A stretch of 64,000 bases of DNA from assembly GCA_949130485.1 (NCBI GenBank), contig OX422196.1, positions 2,896,889 through 2,960,888 of the forward strand. The letters are read 5' to 3'. Below are positions 51,201 to 62,165 of this stretch, one piece after another (position 1 is the first letter of the stretch; the number at the start of each line of letters is the position of its first letter). A program made the translations under genes and the position numbers. The DNA is from Agelas oroides. Lineage: Eukaryota; Porifera; Demospongiae; Agelasida; Agelasidae. The notes under the pieces were generated by a model that did not search any database, was not told the origin of the DNA, and saw only the letters and a program-made list of their open reading frames with translations.

Positions 51201-53478
51201 ACAGCCATGGTAGAGTGAAGTAGAGTCAAGTAGAGTCAAGTAGAGCCATCGTAGAATGTAGTAGATTCATGTAGAGTCAAGATGAGCCATGGTAGAATGT
51301 AGTAGAACCAGGTAGAACCATGGAAGAGTGTAGTAGAGTCACGTAGAGTCACGTGAATCCATGGCTTAATGTAGTAGAGCCAAAGTAGAGTGTAGTAGAG
51401 ACAAGTAGAGCCAGGTCTAGCAATGATATAGTGTAGTAGAGTCAAGTAGAGCCAAGTAGAGGCATCGTAGAGTGTAGTATAGTCAAGTAGAACCATGGTA
51501 GAATGTAGTAGAGTCATGTAGTGTCAAGTAGAGCCATGGTACAATGGGGTAGAGCCAAGGTACAGTACAGTACATTCAAGTAGAGTCAAGTAGAGGCATA
51601 GCAGGATGTAGTAGAGTCAAGTAGAGTCAAGTAGAGCCATGGTAGAGTGTAGTAGAGTCAAGTAGAGTCAAGTAGAGCCATGGTAGAGTGTAGTAGAGGC
51701 ATACAGAGTCAAGTAGACCTATGGTAGAATGCAGTAGAGTCACGTAGAGTCATGTTGAGCCATGGTAGAATGTAGTAGAGACATGGTAGAGTGTAGTGGG
51801 CTCAAGAAGAGCCAAGTAGAGCCATGGTAGAGTGTAGTAGAGTCAAGTAGAGTCAAGCTAGAATGTAGTAGAGTCATGTAGTGTGAAGTAGAGCCATGAT
51901 ATAGAATGGAGTAGAGCCATGGTAGAGTGTAGTAGAGTCAAGTAGAGCCAAGTAGAGGAAAGGTAGTGTGTAGTGGACTCAAGTAGAGTCAAGTTGAGCA
52001 ATGGTAGAATGTAGTAGAACGAGGTAGAACAATTGTAGAGTGTAGTAGAGTTATGTAGTGTCAAGTAGAGCCATTGTACAATGGAGTAGAGCCAAGGTAG
52101 AGTATAGTACAGTCAAGTAGAGTCAAGTAGAGCCATAGCAGAATGTAGTAGAGTCAAGTAGAGTCAAGTAGAGCCATGGTACAGTGTAGTACAGTCAAGT
52201 AGAGTCAAGTAGAGCCATGGTAGAGTGTAGTAGAGGCATACAGAGTCAAGTAGACCTATGGTAGAATGCAGTAGAATCACGTAGAGTCATGTGGAGCCAT
52301 GGTAGAATGTAGTAGAGACATGGTAGAGTGCAGTGGACTCAATTAGAGCCAAGTAGAGCCATGGTAGAGTGTAGTTGAGTCAAGTAGAGTCAAGGTAGAA
52401 TGTAGTAGAGTCACGTAGTGTGAAGTAGAGCCATGTTATACAATGGAGTAGAGCCATGGTAGAGTGTAGTAGAGTCAAGTAGAGCCAAGTAGAGCAAAGG
52501 TAGAGTGTATTGGACTCAAGTAGAGCCAAGTAGAGCCATGGTAGAGTGTAGTAGAGTCAAGTAGAGTCAAGTAGAGCCATGGTAGAATGTAGTAGAGTCA
52601 TGTAGTGTGAAGTAGAGCCATGATATACAATGGAGTAGAGGCATGGTAGAGTGTAGTAGAGTCAAGTAGAGCCAAGTAGAGCAAAGGTAGAGTGTAGTGG
52701 ACTCAAGTAGAGCCAAGTAGAGCCATGGTAGAGTGTAGTAGTGTCAAGTAGAGTCAAGTAGAGCCATGGTAGAATGCAGTAGAGCAAGGTAGAGCCAAGG
52801 TAGAGTGTAGGAGAGTCAAGTAGAGTCACGTGGATCCATGGTAGGATGAAGTAGAGCAAAGGAAGATTGTAGTAGAGACAAGTAGAGCCATGGTAGAATG
52901 TAGTAGAGTCATTTAGTGTCAAGGATAGCCTTGGTACAATGGAGTAGAGCCATGGTAGAGTGTAGTAGAGTCAAGCAGAGCCACGGTAGCATGTAGTAGA
53001 GTCATGTAGAGCCAAGTAGAGCCATGGCAGAATGTACTAGAGTCAAGTAGAGTCAAGTAGAGCCATGGTAGAATGTAGTAGAGGCATACAGAGTCAAGTA
53101 GAACTATGGTAGAATGCAGTAGAGTCACGTAGAGTCCCGTGGAGCCATGGTTGAATGTAGTAGAGACATGGTAGAGTGTAGTAGAGTCAAGTAGAGCCAG
53201 GTAATGCCATGGTAGAGTGTAGTACAGTCACGCAGAGCCAAGTAGAGCCAAGGTAGGGTGTAGTGGACTCAAGTAGAGCCAAGTAGAGCCATGGTAGAGT
53301 GAAGTAGAGTCAAGTAGAGTCAAGTAGAGCCATCGTAGAATGTAGTAGAGTCATGTAGAGTCAAGTTGAGCAATTGTAGAATGTAGTAGAACGAGGTAGA
53401 ACCATGGTAGAGTGTAGTAGAGTCATGTAGTGTCAAGTAGAGCCATTGTACAATGGAGCAGAGCCAAGGTAGAGTATA
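45254..53478 (+). repeat. Right copy of the large (7-8 kb) higher-order duplication
   Basis: This is the partner of 37830-45108. It gained 95 bp (31+43+21) near 45810-45905 and lacks 177 bp (31+43+21+41+41) present at about 39685-39861 on the left. It gained 21 bp near 48085, and it is longer overall because of the 1.6-kb duplication at 48454-51205. The short piece 45109-45253 before it repeats the phrase at about 44000-44150. Confidence 0.8.
48454..51205 (+). repeat. About 1.6-kb duplication inside the large right copy
   Basis: 48454-49629 matches 50071-51205. The offset is 1,617 bp at 48454/50071 and 1,576 bp at 49147/50723. The 41-bp difference is one unit near 49050-49090 (with the variant AGATTTAAG) that is missing near 50665. 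Both copies share the rare GTGTACGAGAG subunit, which is also found near 42400 in the large left copy. Confidence 0.85.
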
Positions 53479-56028
53479 GTACAGTCAAGTAGAGTCAAGT
53501 AGAGCCATAGCAGAATGCAGTAGAGTCAAGTAGAGTCAAGTAGAGCCATGGTAGAGTGTAGTAGAGTCAAGTAGAGTCAAGTAGAGCCATGGTAGAGTGT
53601 AGTAGAGGCATACAGAGTCAAGTAGACCTATGGTAGAATGCAGTAGAGTCACGTAGAGTCACGTGGAGCAATGGTAGAATGTAGTAGAGACATGGTAGAG
53701 TGTAGTGTACTCAAGTAGAGCCAAGTAGAGCCATGGTAGAGTGTAGTAGAGTCAAGTAGAGTCAAGGTAGAATGTAGTAGAGTCAAGGTAGACTGTAGTA
53801 GAGTCATGTAGTGTGAAGTAGAGCCATGATATACAATGGAGTAGAGCCATGGTAGAGTGTAGTAGAGTCAAGTAGAGCCAAGTAGAGCAAAGGTAGAGTG
53901 TAGTGGACTCAAGTAGAGCCAAGTAGAGCCATGGTAGAGTGTAGTAGAGTCAAGTAGAGTCAAGTAGAGCCATGGTAGAATGAAGTAGAGCAAGGTAGAG
54001 CCATGGTAGAGTGTAGGAGAGTCAAGTAGAGTGAAGTAGAGCCATGGTAGAATGTAGTAGAGCAAGGTAGAGCCATGGTAGAGTGTAGGATAGTCAAGTA
54101 GTGTGACGTGGATCTATGGTAGGATGTAGTAGAGCCAAGGAAGAGTGTAGTAGAGACAAGCAGAGCCATGGTAGAATGTAGTAGAGTCATTTAGTGTCAA
54201 GGATAGCCTTGGTACAACGGAGTAGAGCCATGGTAGAGTGTAGTAGAGTCAAGTAGAGTCAAGGTAGAATGTAGTAGAGTCAAGGTAGACTGTAGTAGAG
54301 TCATGTAGTGTGAAGTAGAGCCATGATATACAATGGAGTAGAGCCATGGTAGAGTGTAGTAGAGTCAAGTAGAGCCAAGTAGAGCAAAGGTAGAGTGTAG
54401 TGGACTCAAGTAGAGCCAAGTAGAGCCATGGTAGAGTGTAGTAGAGTCAAGTAGAGTCAAGTAGAGCCATGGTAGAATGAAGTAGAGCAAGGTAGAGCCA
54501 TGGTAGAGTGTAGGAGAGTCAAGTAGAGTGATGTAGAGCCATGGTAGAATGTAGTAGAGCAAGGTAGAGCCATGGTAGAGTGTAGGATAGTCAAGTAGAG
54601 TCACGTGGATCCATGGTAGGATGAAGTAGAGCAAAGGAAGATTGTAGTAGAGACAAGTAGAGCCATGGTAGAATGTAGTAGAGTCATTTAGTGTCAAGGA
54701 TAGCCTTGGTACAATGGAGTAGAGCCATGGTAGAGTGTAGTAGAGTCAAGCAGAGCCACGGTAGCATGTAGTAGAGTCATGTAGAGCCAAGTAGAGCCAT
54801 GGCAGAATGTACTAGAGTCAAGTAGAGTCAAGTAGAGCCATGGTAGAATGTAGTAGAGGCATACAGAGTCAAGTAGAACTATGGTAGAATGCAGTAGAGT
54901 CACGTAGAGTCCCGTGGAGCCATGGTTGAATGTAGTAGAGACATGGTAGAGTGTAGTAGAGTCAAGTAGAGCCAGGTAATGCCATGGTAGAGTGTAGTAC
55001 AGTCACGCAGAGCCAAGTAGAGCCAAGGTAGGGTGTAGTGGACTCAAGTAGAGCCAAGTAGAGCCATGGTAGAGTGAAGTAGAGTCAAGTAGAGTCAAGT
55101 AGAGCCATCGTAGAATGTAGTAGAGTCATGTAGAGTCAAGTTGAGCAATTGTAGAATGTAGTAGAACGAGGTAGAACCATGGTAGAGTGTAGTAGAGTCA
55201 TGTAGTGTCAAGTAGAGCCATTGTACAATGGAGCAGAGCCAAGGTAGAGTATAGTACAGTCAAGTAGAGTCAAGTAGAGCCATAGCAGAATGCAGTAGAG
55301 TCAAGTAGAGTCAAGTAGAGCCATGGTAGAGTGTAGTAGAGTCAAGTAGAGTCAAGTAGAGCCATGGTAGAGTGTAGTAGAGGCATACAGAGTCAAGTAG
55401 ACCTATGGTAGAATGCAGTAGAGTCACGTAGAGTCACGTGGAGCAATGGTAGAATGTAGTAGAGACATGGTAGAGTGTAGTGTACTCAAGTAGAGCCAAG
55501 TAGAGCCATGGTAGAGTGTAGTAGAGTCAAGTAGAGTCAAGGTAGAATGTAGTAGAGTCAAGGTAGACTGTAGTAGAGTCATGTAGTGTGAAGTAGAGCC
55601 ATGATATACAATGGAGTAGAGCCATGGTAGAGTGTAGTAGAGTCAAGTAGAGCCAAGTAGAGCAAAGGTAGAGTGTAGTGGACTCAAGTAGAGCCAAGTA
55701 GAGCCATGGTAGAGTGTAGTAGAGTCAAGTAGAGTCAAGTAGAGCCATGGTAGAATGAAGTAGAGCAAGGTAGAGCCATGGTAGAGTGTAGGAGAGTCAA
55801 GTAGAGTGAAGTAGAGCCATGGTAGAATGTAGTAGAGCAAGGTAGAGCCATGGTAGAGTGTAGGATAGTCAAGTAGAGTGACGTGGATCTATGGTAGGAT
55901 GTAGTAGAGCCAAGGAAGAGTGTAGTAGAGACAAGCAGAGCCATGGTAGAATGTAGTAGAGTCATTTAGTGTCAAGGATAGCCTTGGTACAACGGAGTAG
56001 AGCCATGGTAGAGTGTAGTAGAGTCAAG
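52815..56028 (+). repeat. 1,775-bp tandem duplication, nearly identical
   Basis: Copy 1 is about 52815-54589 and copy 2 runs from about 54590 to 56028. The landmark TGGATCC followed by GGATGAAG is at 52831 and 54606. The predicted minus-strand peptides at 52919-53128 and 54694-54903 are identical, as are those at 53868-54065 and 55643-55840. Homology stops at 54253/56028, where copy 1 enters the nested 497-bp duplication and copy 2 continues CAGAGACACGG. Confidence 0.9.
53757..54589 (+). repeat. 497-bp tandem duplication nested in the 1,775-bp unit
   Basis: A phrase beginning GTCAAGGTAGAATG at 53761 recurs at 54258 (497 bp), and the downstream units follow in register to about 54589, where the sequence switches back to the start of the 1,775-bp unit. 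A substitution, GAGTGAAG against GAGTGATG near 54027/54524, separates the copies. The full first copy is about 53757-54252 and the second is partial. Confidence 0.85.
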
Positions 56029-58805
56029 CAGAGACACGGAAGCATGTAGTAGAGTCATGTAGAGCCATGGCAGAATGTAGTAGAGTCAAGTAGAGTCAAG
56101 TAGAGCCATGGTAGAATGTAGTAGAGGCATACAGAGTCAAGTAGAACTATGGTAGAATGCAGTAGAGTCACGTAGAGTCCCATGGAGCCAAGGTTTAATG
56201 AAGTAGAGACATGGTAGAGTGTAGTACAGTCACGTAGAGCCAAGTAGAGCCAAGGTAGGGTGTAGTGGACTCAAGTAGAGCCAAGTAGAGCCATGGTAGA
56301 GTGAAGTAGAGTCAAGTAGAGTCAAGTAGAGCCATCGTACAATGAAGTAGAGTCATGTAGAGTCAAGTTGAGCTATGGAAGAATGTAGTAGAACGAAGTA
56401 GAACCATGGTAGAGTGTAGTAGAGCCATCGTAGAATGTAGTAGAGTCATGTAGAGTCAAGTTGAGCCATGGTAGAATGTAGTAGAACCAGGTAGAACCAT
56501 GGAAGGGTGTAGTAGAGTCACGTAGAGTCACGTGGATCCATGACTTGATGTAGTAGAGCCAAAGTAGATTGTAGTAGAGACAAGTAGAGCCAGGTCTAGC
56601 AATGATATAGTGTAGTAGAGTCAAGTAGAGCCAAGTAGAGGCATCGTAGAGTGTAGTATAATCAAGTAGAACCATGGTAGAAAGTAGTAGAGTCATGTAG
56701 TGTGAAGTAGAGCCATGGTACAATGGAGTAGAGCCAAGGTAGAGTACAGTACAGTCAAGTAGAGTCAAGTAGAGCCATAGCAGAATGTAGTAGAGTCAAG
56801 TAGAGTCAAGTAGAGCCATGTTAGAGTGTAGTAGAGTCAAGTAGAGTCAAGTAGAGCCATGGTAGAGTGTAGTAGAGGCATACAGAGTCAAGTAGAGCTA
56901 TGGTTGAATGCAGTAGAGTCACGTAGAGTCACGTGGAGCCATGGTAGAATGTAGTAGAGACATGGTAGAGTGTAGTGGACTAAAGAAGAGCCAAGTAGAG
57001 CCATGGTAGAGTGTAGAAGAGTCAAGTACAGTCAAGCTAGAATGTAGTAGAGTCATGTAGTGTGAAGTAGAGCCATGATATACAATGGAGTAGAGCCATG
57101 GTAAAGTGTAGTAGAGTCAAGTAGAGCCAAGTAGAGGAAAGGTAGTGTGTAGTGGACTCAAGTAGAGCCAAGTAGAGCCATGGTAGAGTGTAGTAGAGTC
57201 AAGTAGAGTCAAGGTAGAATGTAGTAGAGTCATGTAGTGTCAAGTAGAGCCATGGTACAATGGAGTAGAGCCAAGGTAGGGTGTAGTACAGTGAAGTAGA
57301 GTCAAGTAGAGCCATAGCAGAATGTAGTAGAGTCAAGTAGAGTCAAGTAGAGCCATGGTAGAGTGTAGTAGAGTCAAGTAGAACCAAGTAGTGCCATGGT
57401 AGAGTGTAGTAGAGACAAATAGAGGAAAGTTGAACCATGGTAGAGTGTAGTAGAGTCAAGTAGAGCAATGGTAGAGTGTAGGAAAGTCAAGTACAGTCAA
57501 GAAGAGCCATGGTAGAATTCAGTACAATCATGTAGTGTCAAGTAGAGCCATGGTACAATGGAGTAGAGCCATGGTAGAGTGTAGTAGAGTCACGTAGAGG
57601 CAGGTACAGCCATGGTGGAGTGTAGTAGAGTCAAGTAGAGCCAAGTAGAGCCATGGTAAAGTGTAGTAGAGCCAAGTGGAGCCAAGTAGAGCAATGGGAG
57701 AGTGTAGGAGAGTCAAGTAGAGTCAAGAAGAGCCATGGTAGAATGTAGTAGAGGCATGCAGAGTCAAGTAGAGCTATGGTAGAATGTAGTAGAGTCACGT
57801 AGAGTCACGTTGAGCCATGGTAGAATGTAGTAGAGACAAGGTAGAGTGTAGTAGAGTCAAGTAGAGCCAAGTAGTGCCATGGTAGAGTGTAGTAGAGTCA
57901 AGTAGAGCCAAGTAGAGCCATGGTAGAGTGTAGTAGAGCCAAGTAGAGCAATGGTAGAGTGTAGGAGAGTCAAGTAGAGTCAAGAAGAGCCATGTAGCAT
58001 TGAGTAGAATCATGTAGTGTCAAGTAGAGTCATGGTACAATGTAGTAGAGCAAGGTAGAGCCATGGTAGTGTGTAGTACAGTAAAGTAGAGTTACGTTGA
58101 GCAATGTTAGAATGTAGTAGATCCAAGGTAGAGTGTAGTACAGTCAAGTAGAGTCAAGTAGAGCCATGGCTGAATGTAGTAGAGTCAAGTAGAGTCAAGT
58201 AGAGTCATGGTAGAATGTAGTAGAGGCATACGGAGTCAAGTAGAGCTATGGTAGAATGCAGTAGAGTCACGTAGAGTCACGTGGAGCCATGGTAGAATGT
58301 AGTAGCGTCATGTAGAGTCAAGTAGAGCCATGGTAGAATGTAGTAGAACCAGTTACAACCATGGTAGAGTGTAGTAGAGTCACGTAGAGTCATGTGGATC
58401 CATGGTATTATGTAGTGGAGCCAAAGTAGAGTGTAGTAGAGACAAGTAGAGCCAGGTCCAGCAATGATATACTGTAGTAGAGTCAAGTAGAGTCAAGAAG
58501 AGCGATGTAGCAATTAGTAGAATCATGTAGTGTCAAGTAGAGTCATGGTACAATGTAGTAGAGCAAGGTAGAGCCATGGTAGTGTGTAGTACAGTAAAGT
58601 AGAGTTACGTGGAGCCATGTTAGAATGTAGTAGAGACCAGGTAGAGTGTAGTACAGTCAAGTAGAGTCAAGTAGAGCCATGGCTGAATGTAGTAGAGTCA
58701 AGTAGAGTCAAGTAGAGTCATGGTAGAATGTAGTAGAGGCATACGGAGTCAAGTAGAGCTATGGTAGAATGCAGTAGAGTCACGTAGAGTCACGTGGAGC
58801 CATGG
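55450..58805 (+). repeat. 3.36-kb higher-order repeat, copy 1 (3,356 bp)
   Basis: This is the first of three head-to-tail copies. Landmarks 3,356 bp downstream include TGTACTCAAG (55481/58837). After position 56726 the offset is 3,360 bp, because copy 2 has a 4-base TAAA insertion. The unit combines the right part of the 1,775-bp repeat, a phrase like 42.9-43.3 kb, and the EcoRI-type block with its own 513-bp internal duplication. By eye fewer than about 15 substitutions separate copies 1 and 2, which is about 99.7% identity. Confidence 0.9.
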
Positions 58806-58817
58806 TAGAATGTAGTA
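57971..58817 (+). repeat. 513-bp partial tandem duplication inside the 3.36-kb unit
   Basis: AATCATGTAG followed by TGTCAAG occurs at 58008 and 58521. The unit is about 57971-58483 and the second, partial copy about 58484-58817. The copies differ by GCCATGTAGCATTGAG against GCGATGTAGCAATTAG. The same arrangement is carried in copy 2 of the 3.36-kb repeat (about 61331-62177), so this duplication came before that amplification. Confidence 0.85.
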
Positions 58818-61800
58818 GAGACATGGTAGAGTGTAGTGTACTCAAGTAGAGCCAAGTAGAGCCATGGTAGAGTGTAGTAGAGTCAAGTAGAGTCAAGGTA
58901 GAATGTAGTAGAGTCAAGGTAGACTGTAGTAGAGTCATGTAGTGTGAAGTAGAGCCATGATATACAATGGAGTAGAGCCATGGTAGAGTGTAGTAGAGTC
59001 AAGTAGAGCCAAGTAGAGCAAAGGTAGAGTGTAGTGGACTCAAGTAGAGCCAAGTAGAGCCATGGTAGAGTGTAGTAGAGTCAAGTAGAGTCAAGTAGAG
59101 CCATGGTAGAATGAAGTAGAGCAAGGTAGAGCCATGGTAGAGTGTAGGAGAGTCAAGTAGAGTGAAGTAGAGCCATGGTAGAATGTAGTAGAGCAAGGTA
59201 GAGCCATGGTAGAGTGTAGGATAGTCAAGTAGAGTGACGTGGATCTATGGTAGGATGTAGTAGAGCCAAGGAAGAGTGTAGTAGAGACAAGCAGAGCCAT
59301 GGTAGAATGTAGTAGAGTCATTTAGTGTCAAGGATAGCCTTGGTACAACGGAGTAGAGCCATGGTAGAGTGTAGTAGAGTCAAGCAGAGACACGGAAGCA
59401 TGTAGTAGAGTCATGTAGAGCCATGGCAGAATGTAGTAGAGTCAAGTAGAGTCAAGTAGAGCCATGGTAGAATGTAGTAGAGGCATACAGAGTCAAGTAG
59501 AACTATGGTAGAATGCAGTAGAGTCACGTAGAGTCCCATGGAGCCAAGGTTTAGTGAAGTAGAGACATGGTAGAGTGTAGTACAGTCACGTAGAGCCAAG
59601 TAGAGCCAAGGTAGGGTGTAGTGGACTCAAGTAGAGCCAAGTAGAGCCATGGTAGAGTGAAGTAGAGTCAAGTAGAGTCAAGTAGAGCCATCGTAGAATG
59701 AAGTAGAGTCATGTAGAGTCAAGTTGAGCTATGGAAGAATGTAGTAGAACGAAGTAGAACCATGGTAGAGTGTAGTAGAGCCATCGTAGAATGTAGTAGA
59801 GTCATGTAGAGTCAAGTTGAGCCATGGTAGAATGTAGTAGAACCAGGTAGAACCATGGAAGGGTGTAGTAGAGTCACGTAGAGTCACGTGGATCCATGGC
59901 TTGATGTAGTAGAGCCAAAGTAGATTGTAGTAGAGACAAGTAGAGCCAGGTCTAGCAATGATATAGTGTAGTAGAGTCAAGTAGAGCCAAGTAGAGGCAT
60001 CGTAGAGTGTAGTATAATCAAGTAGAACCATGGTAGAAAGTAGTAGAGTCATGTAGTGTGAAGTAGAGCCATGGTACAATGGAGTATAAAGAGCCAAGGT
60101 AGAGTACAGTACAGTCAAGTAGAGTCAAGTAGAGCCATAGCAGAATGTAGTAGAGTCAAGTAGAGTCAAGTAGAGCCATGTTAGAGTGTAGTAGAGTCAA
60201 GTAGAGTCAAGTAGAGCCATGGTAGAGTGTAGTAGAGGCATACAGAGTCAAGTAGAGCTATGGTTGAATGCAGTAGAGTCACGTAGAGTCACGTGGAGCC
60301 ATGGTAGAATGTAGTAGAGACATGGTAGAGTGTAGTGGACTAAAGAAGAGCCAAGTAGAGCCATGGTAGAGTGTAGAAGAGTCAAGTACAGTCAAGCTAG
60401 AATGTAGTAGAGTCATGTAGTGTGAAGTAGAGCCATGATATACAATGGAGTAGAGCCATGGTAAAGTGTAGTAGAGTCAAGTAGAGCCAAGTAGAGGAAA
60501 GGTAGTGTGTAGTGGACTCAAGTAGAGCCAAGTAGAGCCATGGTAGAGTGTAGTAGAGTCAAGTAGAGTCAAGGTAGAATGTAGTAGAGTCATGTAGTGT
60601 CAAGTAGAGCCATGGTACAATGGAGTAGAGCCAAGGTAGGGTGTAGTACAGTGAAGTAGAGTCAAGTAGAGCCATAGCTGAATGTAGTAGAGTCAAGTAG
60701 AGTCAAGTAGAGCCATGGTAGAGTGTAGTAGAGTCAAGTAGAACCAAGTAGTGCCATGGTAGAGTGTAGTAGAGACAAATAGAGCAAAGTAGAACCATGG
60801 TAGAGTGTAGTAGAGTCAAGTAGAGCAATGGTAGAGTGTAGGAAAGTCAAGTACAGTCAAGAAGAGCCATGGTAGAATTCAGTACAATCATGTAGTGTCA
60901 AGTAGAGCCATGGTACAATGGAGTAGAGCCATGGTAGAGTGTAGTAGAGTCACGTAGAGGCAGGTACAACCATGGTGGAGTGTAGTAGAGTCAAGTAGAG
61001 CCAAGTAGAGCCATGGTAAAGTGTAGTAGAGCCAAGTGGAGCCAAGTAGAGCAATGGGAGAGTGTAGGAGAGTCAAGTAGAGTCAAGAAGAGCCATGGTA
61101 GAATGTAGTAGAGGCATGCAGAGTCAAGTAGAGCTATGGTAGAATGTAGTAGAGTCACGTAGAGTCACGTTGAGCCATGGTAGAATGTAGTAGAGACAAG
61201 GTAGAGTGTAGTAGAGTCAAGTAGAGCCAAGTAGTGCCATGGTAGAGTGTAGTAGAGTCAAGTAGAGCCAAGTAGAGCCATGGTAGAGTGTAGTAGAGCC
61301 AAGTAGAGCAATGGTAGAGTGTAGGAGAGTCAAGTAGAGTCAAGAAGAGCCATGTAGCATTGAGTAGAATCATGTAGTGTCAAGTAGAGTCATGGTACAA
61401 TGTAGTAGAGCAAGGTAGAGCCATGGTAGTGTGTAGTACAGTAAAGTAGAGTTACGTTGAGCAATGTTAGAATGTAGTAGATCCAAGGTAGAGTGTAGTA
61501 CAGTCAAGTAGAGTCAAGTAGAGCCATGGCTGAATGTAGTAGAGTCAAGTAGAGTCAAGTAGAGTCATGGTAGAATGTAGTAGAGGCATACGGAGTCAAG
61601 TAGAGCTATGGTAGAATGCAGTAGAGTCACGTAGAGTCACGTGGAGCCATGGTAGAATGTAGTAGCGTCATGTAGAGTCAAGTAGAGCCATGGTAGAATG
61701 TAGTAGAACCAGTTACAACCATGGTAGAGTGTAGTAGAGTCACGTAGAGTCACGTGGATCCATGGTATTATGTAGTGGAGCCAAAGTAGAGTGTAGTAGA

Positions 61801-62165
61801 GACAAGTAGAGCCAGGTCCAGCAATGATATACTGTAGTAGAGTCAAGTAGAGTCAAGAAGAGCGATGTAGCAATTAGTAGAATCATGTAGTGTCAAGTAG
61901 AGTCATGGTACAATGTAGTAGAGCAAGGTAGAGCCATGGTAGTGTGTAGTACAGTAAAGTAGAGTTACGTGGAGCCATGTTAGAATGTAGTAGAGACCAG
62001 GTAGAGTGTAGTACAGTCAAGTAGAGTCAAGTAGAGCCATGGCTGAATGTAGTAGAGTCAAGTAGAGTCAAGTAGAGTCATGGTAGAATGTAGTAGAGGC
62101 ATACGGAGTCAAGTAGAGCTATGGTAGAATGCAGTAGAGTCACGTAGAGTCACGTGGAGCCATGG
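58806..62165 (+). repeat. 3.36-kb higher-order repeat, copy 2 (3,360 bp)
   Basis: This copy matches copies 1 and 3. It shares with copy 3, against copy 1, the TAAA insertion (60087-60090), CATAGCTGAATG (near 60678 and 63788) and AGAGCAAAGTAGAACC (near 60781 and 63894). Copies 2 and 3 are therefore the closer pair. Confidence 0.9.
60087..60090 (+). other. 4-bp TAAA insertion breaking the unit register
   Basis: Copy 1 reads GGAGTAGAGCC near 56726, while copy 2 reads GGAGTATAAAGAGCC near 60081, as does copy 3 near 63194. The insertion is one of the few length changes in the window that is not a sum of unit lengths. It creates TATAAAG. Confidence 0.85.

Noticed and set aside
60085-60091. TATAAAG as a real promoter
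   Set aside because: It comes from a 4-base insertion in a repeat unit and has no gene or other promoter element downstream.
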